This document shows, piece after piece, positions 7,336 through 18,550 of a stretch of 64,000 nucleotides of DNA. Under the pieces are notes generated by a model. It was not told the origin of the DNA. It did no database searches and saw only the letters and a list, made by a program, of their open reading frames with translations. The first letter of the stretch is position 1. Each line of letters starts with the position of its first letter. Both the position numbers and the translations under genes were made by a program. This DNA is from Lutraria lutraria (lineage: Eukaryota > Mollusca > Bivalvia > Venerida > Mactridae): NCBI GenBank assembly GCA_964023205.1, contig OZ026837.1, positions 9,528,088-9,592,087 on the forward strand, given 5' to 3'.

Positions 7336-7995
7336 AGACTGTGCGGGACGGAGCCAAGTCGAAAAATGTCTCGCCGTCACAAAGCAGTCTAATTAGTTGG
7401 ACTAACTTTTACGGTGTAAAACCGTTGTCAAATTATCAGTAGACATGTAGGCTGACTATATGACTTACAAATTTCGTGCAGCACATTAAATGTCGGTGTA
7501 ACGCAGTTGGTAACGATGTTGTCTGTTAATACACCTATTGTTGTGAAATTATTGGTGGTAGACCGCGATTTAGTAATTTTTCGCAAATTATTTTCTATTT
7601 CTATATATATATTTTTTTTAAATTTCGTCAATTTTGTCATTTTCTTTTTTCGTTTTTGTAAGGATTATACTAGATCTAGTGCTTATATTGTTATCATTTT
7701 TATCGTTTGGTATATCTTTTACATGTAATAAGCATAATAAAGAATAGTCTCAGACATTTCGTCGTAATTCTGGTAATTACCATTGGTTCGCTATTAAAAG
7801 TCCGTCTATTTTCAGCCATATTTAGCTACATTTGTGTAGTTGGCCTTCAGAGAAGTTGGCACGAAGTACTTGTGCACGGTACTAATACTGCAAGTACTTT
7901 TGCACTACACACTTCGCGTTTAACAGGACAATAATGCATTCTTTTTCTTCACAGTTTACTACTAAAATATCATAACAAACCTACCTATGTACCAC
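7336..7995. other. gene-free stretch
   Basis: AT-rich. The open frames here are short, overlap on both strands and lack recognisable motifs. Confidence 0.4.
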
Positions 7996-8110
7996 GTATA
8001 TATTAGTGTTCATCCTGACTGTCTATGGAAATTAGAAATGTCGACGGGAGCGTAGCGACCGGAGACATTTCTAATTTTCATAGAACAGTTCAGGATGAAT
8101 ACTAATATAC
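7996..8110. repeat. foldback hairpin (MITE-like)
   Basis: Two 47-base arms (7996-8042 and 8064-8110) are nearly perfect reverse complements around a 21-base loop. The outer ends read GTATATATTAGTGTTCATCC and its complement. Typical of a miniature foldback element or its remnant. Confidence 0.75.
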
Positions 8111-9180
8111 TTAGTGGGCGGGTTTATTTGACCTTTTTACTATGCAATGTTAAAGGTCATTCTAAGCGCGCGGGAAAATATTGATTACACCTTCGTCAGG
8201 TCATTTAGTCCGTGAGCGCCGCGATGTGAAGACATACATTAACTACAGACATGCAATCCATGTTTTATGTTTTTTATGATAGCGTATAGAAAACCGAACC
8301 GATTGAAATATATGCTGACCTAATTTTCATTGAATGCACGGGATTCACGAGCAATATAATCAATAGTGAAGAACACGTTTCGACTGGAAAATATACAAGA
8401 GACTTTACAATCAAATAGTGTAAAGTTACGGGTATTTGAATGAAATTATTGTATGCAAAATTTCATACATTTCTGCCGCATAATATCTGAGAAATTTCAG
8501 TTTGAATTGGCGGTTAATAAGTTGCTTTGAGTATATTCGGTTGACATAATTTTAGCTACTTTGATTACGGATGGAGAGAAGACATTAGGGATGAGTAAAC
8601 TGGTAAACACGATTTGTCTCCCCTTTTAGCTTTTCATTCGGTTGACTTGTCTGTATGCACTGCAACATGTAATGGGAACAAATTTATACATTCTGGATAC
8701 TTCCATAGTTTGGGGTTATATCTTTATTACTGTTAAAAAGTCAGCTGTTCTGGCCAGTTATTCGTAGTTTGCACGTATAAAGTGACGTGGTCTATTTCCC
8801 TAGTGTCTACGTGATTTGAACTGATTTTAACACGAGAAGAGCGCATGCTCAATTCCTGGTATAAATATTAATTAGATGGCTGTGTCGTAAGCGGTGAATA
8901 CGCATGCGCAATAAAATGTCTCCTCCCATTTTGAATACATTTATAGAACCGTCGATACTATGAGCGTAGTAAAGATTTTTGGCGTTCTACGAAACTAAGA
9001 TTCGACACTATGAGGCGTAGTAACGTACTATGGATATAGTAGCGATTTTTGGCGTTCTATGAAATTAAGAGCTAAGAAAAAGGCAGAAATACGGCGATTT
9101 CATTGGATGACAAATAAAGCTGCACACTAAAATTAATTTGCGGCTGAGCTGAAGTTGAAAAAGAAAACGAAAAAAAGAGA
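8111..9180. other. gene-free stretch
   Basis: No gene recognised. A short motif (AGCGATTTTTGGCGTTCTA) is repeated imperfectly near 8970 and 9040, suggesting a small local duplication. Confidence 0.35.
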
Positions 9181-9260
9181 CAACCGGTGAGGTTCGAACT
9201 CGCGATAAAATATTAGCTCCCGAGCATTTCTAAAGGCTTTACCAACTGCGCCAACCGGAC
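9181..9260 (-). other. tRNA-like element (pseudo-tRNA or SINE head)
   Basis: Read on the minus strand it begins GTCCGGTTGGCGCAGTTGGT, a good Pol III A box (TGGCGCAGTTGG), and ends with GAGTTCGAACCTC, a perfect B box in a T-arm. The acceptor strands share CCGGT/ACCGG. The middle is too long for a class I tRNA and forms a CTCG/CGAG variable-arm-like pair, but I cannot fold a convincing anticodon arm, so I do not call a functional tRNA. Confidence 0.5.
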
Positions 9261-9609
9261 ATCTACAATCGAATTGCTAAACTGTAATACTGTATTTGTT
9301 TCTTATAAACCCACTTTACCTGTTCAGATAATGGATGTAAACTTTTGTGTACACATAAAATGAAACGTCACTATCACATTATCCTATTATCGGAAAAATG
9401 TAAATGTTTACAACGGTTCTCATTTAACTTTAAATCGACTGTTTAGATTGTAGATAGATTTTATAATTGTGACTACGCGTATCATATGCCATTCTAACGT
9501 GAATTTTGATCATACTACTATTTTGAAACGGGTTTTAAGTGTTTTGAAACTTCCTGAGTCAAGATAAGAAATATGTTCTACATGTGTTGTGTTTATTTCG
9601 AGATTTAAA

Positions 9610-12600
9610 ATGTCGAAGAGATCAGTTATTACAAATTTGATTAAGTGTAAAATTGGTGTTTACTTTCGGTTTGAAGTGTTGAAAGATTCAATAAATGTGA
9701 CGGTTTCTCTTATTGTGGTACTGTCTTTGTTGACCGCTTTAATCACAGTATTCATGTTCTTTCGGGTATTAACGAGTCCTCCAGTGTCTCGAGTCCAGTT
9801 GTATATACCGGAAGTATGTGACAAAAGGAAGTGTGTAGACACGGACGAAACACTGAGTGCATATCTTTTGCAGGTAAGTAAATACTAAAAAAAGTCAATC
9901 GGAACTCTTCGGCGTCTGTCTAAAGAAGGTGCCTCGGACATAATAGGCAGGTCGCCATTTTGTTATAGTACTTCACGGGCTACTTTCCACCATGGCTGAC
10001 CCTGGGAGTCCAACGACTGAAAACTACCTGCCATGGGAATATGATACCCATTTTTTCAATCGCGAACGATAAAATCGTTTGAAAGACGGAAATTCTACGA
10101 AAACGAGTACCTAGTAGTGAAAAAGTAGTTTACGGATACCAAATAACCAAAATTTGTAACCCTACACTTATGAACGAGGCGTATTTCTCAGTTCTGGAAA
10201 TACCCGAGTAGTTACGATTGACAAAACGTTTGTAAATATGGGTAAGTATAGCTTAACCATGTTTTAAGCATACACATGTTTATGTGTGTGTGTGTGTGTG
10301 TGTGTGTGAAATGTAAATAATTTTTAAAATAAATTTTCCTTCTTGCTTTTGTTTTAAAGGAGCAACTTCCGATCAGACTATCGGATGCAAATTAACTCTC
10401 TCTCTACATTGTTTTATCAAATGAACTCTCTCTCTACATTGTTTTATCAGTGATAGACATACAGTGAATACTGACTGTACTGAATCTATAAATAGCTGAA
10501 GCAGACGATTGGTTTAAACCATATAAACTCCTCCCTCTAATTCAAATTTGAATTTCTGTTATAAATTGTTTTGAAAATATAAGAACCTAAATCTTCATAC
10601 ATTTTGAAATTTCTTATCTGGACTGATAAAAGAATCATCATGCTTCATACAGAAGTTTTTTTAGTGATTAAAATCACCATTTAATATCAGATATTTTAAA
10701 AAATCTCTCCCTGACCTGAAAACAGTTAAAAAATCAAGGGAATCCACCCACCAGCCATTACCTCCTTTATGTACCCCTGTTGGGGGTTTAATAGAAACTA
10801 GCAATTGCATTGTAATATCAACTGGATTTTGTTTATCTATCTCAAAGTTTGATAAAAAACGTGATAAATCAACATGCGAGACGAAGCATGATTTGAAATG
10901 ACGACGAGATAATTTGCAAAACAACTCAATATATTTACATTGATAAAATATTACGATGTTAGCTTTTCAAAAAGCTAGAATGCGACTTCCTTGGTGTTTG
11001 TCTGCCTTTTGAGATCAACGAGATATCGAGTTTCGCTTTTGCGCAGTTTTCAACAGTTTTCTGAGAAGCAAAATCGGTTAACTCTGGTTTTTGTCGCAGA
11101 TTTTTATGAAAAACCAACTAACATAATACGACTTGCCCAGGGAATTCAGGAGAATGCTAAATTTTCATCGCCTGCGACCAACTGTCTGGAGAGTATTTTG
11201 TCCTATTTTCTCGTTATTTGCGCAAGTTTTGTCTTCCATAGCTTTCAGGCACAGTGCCGATTCATCTTATATTATTATTCTAGATGAATTTTAGCCATTA
11301 GTATGAGTTTAATCTTGCTGTTAGCGTGTATATAGTATAGAGTCTATTACTAGTTTGGGTCAAACTGGCCATTTGATTGGCTAATGGTGATATCGGTCAT
11401 TTGATTACCTATTGGTTGCATAACCTTACGTGTTTGACTGAATGTGTTTGTCTGCTCTTTTAATAGTTTAAAGGAAAGTGGATATTTATGATGGCTGAAA
11501 TCAGAATATTAAGAGTCATTGCTCTGTGATGTTGACCTAGTATATTTTATTCGATTGATTATGAAAAGACTAATTCAACAAATGGTTTTACTACCTTCAA
11601 TATCCTTTATGAAAAAGCTCATTATAAAACCTATACCAACGCTTCTGGTAATTCGTCAACCTATAACATTTAGTTATTATAGTTTTTCTTGTTATTTGAC
11701 AATAATTAAAAGTAAATTATTTAACTTATCAGACTCTGCACATCCCGTGCACAATAAAAAATGCATCTTATAGAATTAAATGCCTTTCAAAAACTCGTAT
11801 TGTCATGTTTTGTTTAGAAAACCCTCACAAAAAAAGGTTTGTTTCCAAATTAAAGTTGAAACCTCAAACACGATTGTGAATCATTACAATTGCAATCCAT
11901 GGGACGTCATAATATGGGCATGCTATCGGAACTGGCGATCGTAGAATGTTTGTATTTACCTCTGCGAGTATTATATGAAAAATAGTAAAACCTGAGTTAG
12001 CGGCCATCTCTAAAAAGACCACCCGACAAGAATAAAAAGATTCTTTCCCAAGCCAATCTTTGTTCACAAATTTGACAGTAATATTCAGAATATTTTGAAA
12101 ACAACACGCATGTTTTGCTTTTTGGGTATTTTTAAATCTTAGTCTTGAAACAGAAGCAGTTATTCCTCTGTAGGTGGTGCAAAAACAATACAAACAAATG
12201 ACCGAAGAAAAAGCACGTGATATTCGTGAGTTACTTGAAACAGGAACAAGAATTAGACTGGGTATTGATCAAAGCAACGACTACTTAGAAGACACGAAAC
12301 CCGCTGGAAAACTTGTCGGAAAAGAAAAGAAACGATCAACTCGCAGCATGATCATCCCATCAGTTACAGTTAAATCTCTCGAAGAGGCCACCGGTAGTTT
12401 TATTTCTTAAACAAGCATCTTGCAGTTTAATGCAGCCTTTTATCGCGCCGTCATTAAAAAAACAATTTCTAAATCTAGCGCATGAGATTAGAGTAGACGC
12501 ACAGAGTAATATTTGTAGTATATTTGTATAGTTGTATTTGTTCAACTAAAAAGAACGTGTATTAACCTTATATTTATTCGATATCAGTTAGGATATGCTT

Positions 12601-13248
12601 TTCAATGTGAAAGTTGACAAATGCATGAGTTTAACCCATTATGCAATATTTAAATTACGTTTGCGTAACGATTTGGTTTAGAATTTGGTTTTCCACGTCA
12701 ATGCGTACAGAATTATTTGCTATCTGCTGGGCTAGTCACAAAAATTAAGATTGTATTGAAATTCAATAGCGCATTTCTATAAAAGCTTTTAATTTCAAAA
12801 GATTCTATACCGAATGCAATATTACTGATTATTTTCAGGCAATAAAAGTAAGATAATGATCCCTGTTAGACGTTGGCTTAAAGAGAGAGAAAGCTACAAC
12901 TCTACCGGCTTCTTGCGCTTTGGGATAAAACAATACAATGGTCGATTAGTGGTTCCCGTTACTGGTACATACAGCATTTATTCCTATATAGAGTACACAG
13001 AATACACGGATAAAACGTCATTCAAACACGAAATATGTCGATACCGTCTCATTGAAGACTATCTGGCGGTAATCTCTTCTGGTCAGAAGCGTTACACTTC
13101 TACAAGAAGAGACTCAAGAGGTATTGTCGGAAGTTACATCTTCGTGGTTGCTGATCTTAGAGCAGGCGATCAATTATCTGTTCGTGTAAATGATATGATG
13201 GGTTTACAGTCATTAACGAATAATTTCTTTGGTTTGAATCTGATATGA
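9610..13248 (+). CDS. TNF-superfamily ligand (type II membrane protein), three exons
   Basis: Assembled from exons 9610-9873, 12174-12393 and 12839-13248. The donors are CAG|GTAAGT and ACCG|GTAGTT; the acceptors CTGTAG| and TTTTCAG|. Phases are 0 and 1, giving 297 residues. There is no signal peptide. Residues 1-29 are cytoplasmic, and residues 30-51 (VTVSLIVVLSLLTALITVFM and neighbours) form one membrane anchor, giving type II topology. A stalk follows with a Lys/Arg cluster KEKKR at 138-142 that could be a shedding site. The TNF homology domain spans about 165-297: GFLRFG, then NGRLVVPVTGTYSIYSYIEY, then AGDQLSVRVND and the terminal NFFGLNLI. As in the family it should trimerise and engage a TNF receptor. 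Intron 1 (2.3 kb) carries repeats. The exact ligand class is not determinable. Confidence 0.8.
10126..10225. repeat. dispersed repeat copy (pair with 34785-34885)
   Basis: The segment containing ACCAAAATTTGTAACCCTAC and GTATTTCTCAGTTCTGGAAA is matched at 34785-34885 at roughly three-quarters identity by eye. It lies in intron 1 of the TNF-ligand gene. Family unknown. Confidence 0.5.
10282..10308. repeat. (TG)n microsatellite
   Basis: About 13 uninterrupted TG dinucleotides in intron 1 of the TNF-ligand gene. Confidence 0.95.
10393..10449. repeat. 31-bp tandem duplication
   Basis: Two adjacent copies of AACTCTCTCTCTACATTGTT plus TTATCA, separated by a few bases. Confidence 0.8.
10661..10924 (-). 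pseudogene. possible LINE endonuclease-domain fragment
   Basis: An 87-codon minus-strand frame inside intron 1 of the TNF-ligand gene contains VSIKPPTGVH and ends in LILNGDFNH. Non-LTR retrotransposon (APE-type) endonucleases carry a Y/F-RPP-type motif followed some 30-40 residues later by a GDFN motif. Spacing and order agree, but the fragment lacks the rest of the domain and no reverse transcriptase lies nearby. I regard it as a decayed LINE piece at best. Confidence 0.3.
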
Positions 13249-13534
13249 TTTCATCGTTACTTCGCATCGTTACATTTAACAATACATTGTGTAAACTTTG
13301 TAACTGTATAGAAGGCGAGCATCATTCTGTGCTGAAATTACCTTACGGCATTACTAGATGCCTCGTGTCCGAAAATAATAACACTTTAAAACAATACGTT
13401 TACATTACAAATGGCACATATAATGTTCATGTATTTGATTTAGTCGTTGATTTTATGTATGATATGCATGTATTACTATTATCTTTACAAAAAGACTGTG
13501 TAACAAGTAGTCATGAAAGTCGTGCTTTTTATGT
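13249..13534. other. 3' flank of the TNF-ligand gene
   Basis: Probably its 3' UTR. No canonical AATAAA was found on the + strand before the hairpin at 13535. A frame overlapping the stop codon is not credible as a gene. Confidence 0.35.
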
Positions 13535-13617
13535 GTATATATTTCAATTGCCGACCGGTTTCTTATTAATGCCCTGATGAATCAGTGACGAAACCGGTCG
13601 ACAATTGAAGTATATAA
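13535..13617. repeat. hairpin with hammerhead-like loop motif
   Basis: Arms 13535-13562 and 13590-13617 are near-perfect complements (AATTGCCGACCGGTTTC against GAAACCGGTCGACAATT). The loop contains CTGATGA followed nine bases later by GAAAC, the conserved spacing of hammerhead ribozyme core boxes. However, stem I cannot be formed from the loop and the first stem II pair is A-C, so catalytic activity is unlikely. A related motif occurs on the minus strand at 41246-41273. Confidence 0.6.
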
Positions 13618-14393
13618 TAATGCCTATGGAATGTTAGTTATTTTTCATTATTAATTTGCTTGACTCGGATATATTTTTTAACATTTTATATATATGTATA
13701 TAGATTTTTTCTATATAAGTATGTGAAAATATATTATACAAGCATATGTATCCATGTCATTTATAGAGCCCTTAATATCTAAAGTAAACATACATACACA
13801 CACTAGACACACAATTATTTCAATGTAAATCATACCCCAACTTCATCAATTCTGGGCATTTTCTATAGTATTATTTATTAATTTCCCATTTTTTATTGTA
13901 ATATATGACAATGGGACAATCTTTTAAAAAGGTTGGTTTGCACGTACTCAACCGATTGATTAAATAATCCGCCGATCTCAAAAAAATAGTTAAGCATTTT
14001 TATTCTATTGTTTCCAGTACAAACATATATACTATAAAATGTATACACACTGTTGTTAGTTTGAGCCGCGTTACTGAAACCAACATGTTTTAAAGGATGA
14101 CCCAATGATAGTGTGTGTATACCTGGACAACCAGGGTTAAAACAACAGATTTAAGAGTTAAAAGTTCCTCTTCTCCTTCACAACTGAATGCCTCCTAAAA
14201 GCGCCACCTGAAAATACGATGCATTAATTATGGAACGTACTAGTACAATACGATGATGTACCTTTTATGCCACGTCGGTCGGTGATACTAAAAGTAAGGT
14301 AAATGAAATCATCGGTGGAAGCAACGATCAAGAACTATTAAGACGACGTTCATATTACAGCATTCCGACAAGTCTGTCAATATATTACGAGAA
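13618..14393. other. gene-free stretch
   Basis: AT-rich with TATATA-type runs near 13665-13740. No gene or RNA recognised. Confidence 0.4.
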
Positions 14394-14570
14394 TACATCT
14401 CATTAAAATTCGAATGGAAAATACTAAGAATTCTCATCTCATTAAAATTCGAATGGAAAATACTAAGAATTCTCATCTCATTAAAATTCGAATGGAAAAT
14501 ACTAAGAATTCTCATCTCATTAAAATTCGAATGGAAAATACTAAGAATTCTCATCTCATTAAAATTAATC
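14394..14570. repeat. 39-bp tandem repeat, 4.5 copies
   Basis: Virtually identical 39-bp units (CATCTCATTAAAATTCGAAT followed by GGAAAATACTAAGAATTCT). Since 39 is a multiple of three, both strands carry a 13-residue repeat in an open frame (MRILSIFHSNFNE on the minus strand). The perfect identity points to recent expansion, not to coding constraint. Confidence 0.92.
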
Positions 14571-15439
14571 AGAGTGTAATTTTTTTGTTATGGACTGATG
14601 ACGTTTGTCAACAATAATTTAATCACGTCAATAGCTGTATGTTGTCCGTTCAGAGGAAATGAAAAAAAACCCCTAAACAAGGTCTTTAGACAAGCATACA
14701 AATGATCTTGTTTTGGATTATGTTAACAATACTGTTAAACTAGACATTACATTAGCGCAACATGTAAACTTAAATTTCTCAATGTCAGACTTGCCGCAGT
14801 GATGGACAAAAAGTACATACTAATTTCACCACGTATAACACATTACGTAAGTTGTTATCTATAAGTCTACATAGATTAACCCTAAGAAAACATTGCGATT
14901 CTGTATTTGCTGTCACACATTCTTTGATTTTGCTGTAGACCACAAAACGGTTGTAGTCATGCCTATCACGGAAAATTTGAAAAAGATATGTCGATTTTCT
15001 CCCATATATGGAGACGTTGCCTGCTTCTAGTGGAAGGGTTAGAACACAGAAAATGAGAACTGGTTAGGTGAACTAGCCCCTGTACATAGATGAACTGTTA
15101 GAAAAGCGTTAAACCAACTTTAGTAGCCCTAAAGTTCAACGTGAGACGTCAACGAACATGCAAATTGGAAAATGTATGAATAATTGGCTCCTTAGGATCC
15201 ATCACAGACATTTACTGCTAGAAAACGCATAGATTTATGTAATTATTCATCACTGAATACTATCTATAGATGGTGATATCAGTTATCATTGGTTTGGAAA
15301 TAGGGTCATAATGCTAATCGGACCCATCAAACGGTCAGAGCGTTTGCTATCAGAATAGCATGACCGATGGACATTCCAGGTTCCATCTTAGCCAAATGTA
15401 TCAATAGATAAAACGTACCTGTTCTTTTAGAATCCTAAA
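14571..15439. other. intergenic, 3' side of gene B
   Basis: On the minus strand the 3' UTR of gene B probably begins here. A good splice-donor sequence (AACAG|GTACGT, about 15411-15421 in + coordinates) lies about 20-25 bases after its stop, so the UTR may be spliced or an alternative C-terminus may exist. No other gene seen. Confidence 0.35.
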
Positions 15440-17898
15440 TTAGCCCCGTCCCATGTACATGAAATCCTGGATGCCTACGTTCATGCTAGTACTAGCTCTG
15501 TTCCTACTGTTTCTCATGAACCTAGTACTAGTGTTACTTCTCATAGGGGTTTTCACCCTCGTGTTCCCCATTCCTATGTTAGCCATCTGATTTGCCATAT
15601 TCCTCAACGCATTCATATAAGCTACATTCATGGCGTTTGTTCTAGAACTCGCACTTCTGGCGGCGTTCATTGCGCCTGCATTAATAGCATTGGGAGCACT
15701 GTGTGATCTTGCATTGTTAGAAACCTGTGCATTGACTCCAGGATTCATTCTCGTGCTCATGTTGTTAACAGAATGCATACGGACATTAGCTGCATTCATT
15801 CTCATTGGACTTGTCCGAGAAGCACTACCTGGTATTCTCATTCTAAGCTGCCTGTTCATGACCATCATGTTTGACATCGTGTTGCCAAATCTGCTTCCTG
15901 AATGTGCCATGTTTACATTATTGCCAGTCATCATTCGTCTTACACCCATATATACAGGTACCATACGACCACCTCTTTGAACAAACATTATCCTTGGTAC
16001 CATAGAAACACCTGTCAAGTTTACGAATTCGTGGAAAGATAAAATCGACAGTCATATACGTATCATGTAAAAAGACTTCGGTATAATAATTAGTATCGAC
16101 AGGTTTGTATTAAATAGGTAACACTTGAGAAAAAGCATCGAAATGTCTTTAATTACATCCAAAGTCTACCAATTGCCGCACCTGCTGGATAAAATGAATA
16201 ACGTCAAGGACTTATATACATACATGGATTCGCAACTGCTAAAAATAGCTCAAACGATACCGTTCGGCTATCCCACAATGCATTGCTATATACTCGGCAA
16301 TGTCCGACAGCTGTAATTGGGTGTTTACAAATTTGATTATACTAAAAAAACTCTGGCAATTGGGCACGGGAAATTGGTACAGGGTGCAACAAATTCTTTA
16401 AAGATATTGAGATACATTTATAATCCACAAAGTCTAAGTATAAGCATTGGAAAAGGCATCAGTCGAACATTTTAAATTCCAAGATGGCGGACATCCATTT
16501 CAATCCTTTTGTCTCCGAGATGAAACATTCGGAATACCACGGATATTTTCGCTGTTATTATCATTCGGATTATTACGGATATTTTCGTATTTTCGCTTTT
16601 GTAAACAATAGCTTGTATTCCCGTTGATTCACGTCTTATTATCGCGGGATTTGATTACTTTAAACTGTTAATACGGAAGTTGCGAATCCATGTATGTATA
16701 TAAGTCCTTGATAACGTGTAATTCGCTTACCCATGCCAAAATTAGGAACAGATTGAGCCGTTGAATTTGAAGAATTTGTAGAGGACGTGTTGTTTGCAGA
16801 TACCGTACCAGTATTGTTAGCAGCGTTTGCAGTGGTGGTAGCATTTAATGCTGCAGCTTTTTTAGCAGCTTGTGCTTGTTGCAATGCTTTTGCGTCGGCT
16901 GCCGCTTCAGCTGCCTCGTCCATTAATTCTGCATTATTCGGGCTAAATAATAAAGGACAAAGGTTTTGTGTAAGCATTGAACTACCTTGTATGCAGGAAC
17001 AAGAAAATAAACAACAGAGATACAAGGATTGCAAGGAAAGGTACGAATGACAGAAACATATCCAACCATGAACAAAACTTGCGTTTAAGAAGATAAGTAA
17101 TGCAAATAAAGTACATATTAAGTGCATAATTTGTTTATGAACAAGTATGTGACTGTTTTATTTATTACGCGTGGAATTCAGTTCTGAATGTGATGTTTAT
17201 TCTCATCTATCGTTACGTTATTGTGTCCGTCATTTTACTTTAAAGTGCGGAAAGAGCAATAGATGCCTCTGATAAAAACTAAATATGCGTGTGTGGAATC
17301 GAACTGGATTCTTTTTTATTTTGGTAATTAACTTTCATAATCAACGGATCATTAACACATATCATTTGTAAACATGAACATTTAGTATGTTATTGTACTT
17401 AGGGACTGCTGTTGGTGGTCCACTTGCTGCATTTCCATTCGACATTGCCATACCATTCATATTGGCAAATCCGATGTTAGCATTCATATTTGTCATCATA
17501 CCCATATTCGCTGCATTCATTGGACCTGGATTTGTACAACAGTATTCTTAGAAATTACGTCATTGAACGCAATTTACTAAATGCAAAGAAAAATTAAGAG
17601 CTGATAATTTTGAGAGCAATTATGAAAAATTAATATGATAGAGCCCGAACGGTGCATCCAATTTATTTTCACTTTTATTTCACTAGCAACAACAATAAAA
17701 TCCATTAGTTCAATAGCGAAGAATTCATTTCATAACCGCCTTGATTCATTTACGTCACTTGTTGTGTTTAGGTGAAATTGATATTAAGTTATAAAGTGAG
17801 AAACTATTACCTCTATTCATAATGTAACTAGGAAACCATGGCTGAGCGTATACATCAAGGACGATCCCTCCCAGAAGAAACAGGAATATGGACCACAT
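15440..17898 (-). CDS. secreted Asn/Met/Arg/Ala-rich structural protein (gene B), paralogue of gene A
   Basis: Minus-strand exons: 17898-17811 (ATG), 17525-17399, 16942-16731 and 16011-15440 (TAA). Phases 1-2-1 match gene A at the homologous junctions; total 332 residues. Residues 1-18 (MWSIFLFLLGGIVLDVYA) are a signal peptide. Exon 2 is Asn/Met-rich (NAANMGMMTNMNANIGFANM). Exon 3 opens with PNNAEL, an Ala/Gln helix, then a Thr/Ser/Asn tract with several N-x-S/T sequons (NATTT, NNTG, NNTSS, NSS, NST). Exon 4 begins GVSMVP, as gene A exon 4 begins GASMVP, and is Arg/Met/Asn-rich and basic. The exon 2 donor (CTAA|GTACAA) is weak and was chosen because it alone keeps the frame. Composition suggests an extracellular structural protein of shell, ligament or byssus. 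Its basic, glycosylatable sequence differs sharply from gene A. Confidence 0.75.
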
Positions 17899-18509
17899 GT
17901 CTAAAAAGAAAGAAAAACCACAATAGCAACATATGATTGTGCAATTCCCGTATTTTTCTTTTAATTAGGTATACATGTTAAGTCTAGTAAATTATCAAAA
18001 GACAGTGTAGCTACGTAATTAACATATCGCATATTAATAAAGCTATGTTCTAAGCCATGTATGTTTACAGCTGATAAGACAAATGAACATCATCATTATG
18101 TGTTGCTTGTACACATATTATATAACAATGTTGTACATAGTTTTTGATAAGTTGCATTGCCTAATGTAACATATTATGACCATGTTATGAACGCTGTTTA
18201 TGAAAATAAGCGTGCTGATGTAATCGAGGACATTGGGTAAATGGAAAACAACACGTACAACGAAATGTAAAACATATAATGTTTCATTTTATATTAAAGC
18301 TACATAAATAACATGAGAATTTCATATGTTTTAACTTCGAATCGGTTACAAGAACTTATCTCCAAATTCTTATTCATGTTATGTGAGAACACAGTGCATT
18401 CATAGAAGGTTGGAAAACAGAGACTAGACTGAGGGACACGACCAAAATTGGCACAAATCTGAATTATTTAAAATAAAATTTTTTTTTTAAAAAATCAAAG
18501 TAAACTTAC

Positions 18510-18550
18510 CACGCATAACGCATAGTCATAGATCCATAATCATCGTTATA
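18510..18550 (-). other. candidate 5' UTR mini-exon of gene B
   Basis: On the minus strand a 41-base segment is bounded by TTTTTATTAG| and G|GTAAGTTT, a good acceptor and donor. Joined to the signal-peptide exon (acceptor TTTTTAG|ACATG at 17900) it cannot extend the reading frame, so it would be non-coding, as is the first exon of gene A. A further possible donor (CAACAG|GTATGCG) lies near 18782 in + coordinates. Unproven. Confidence 0.3.

Noticed and set aside
13572..13594. Active hammerhead ribozyme
   Set aside because: Stem I cannot be formed and the conserved first pair of stem II is A-C; only the core words are present.
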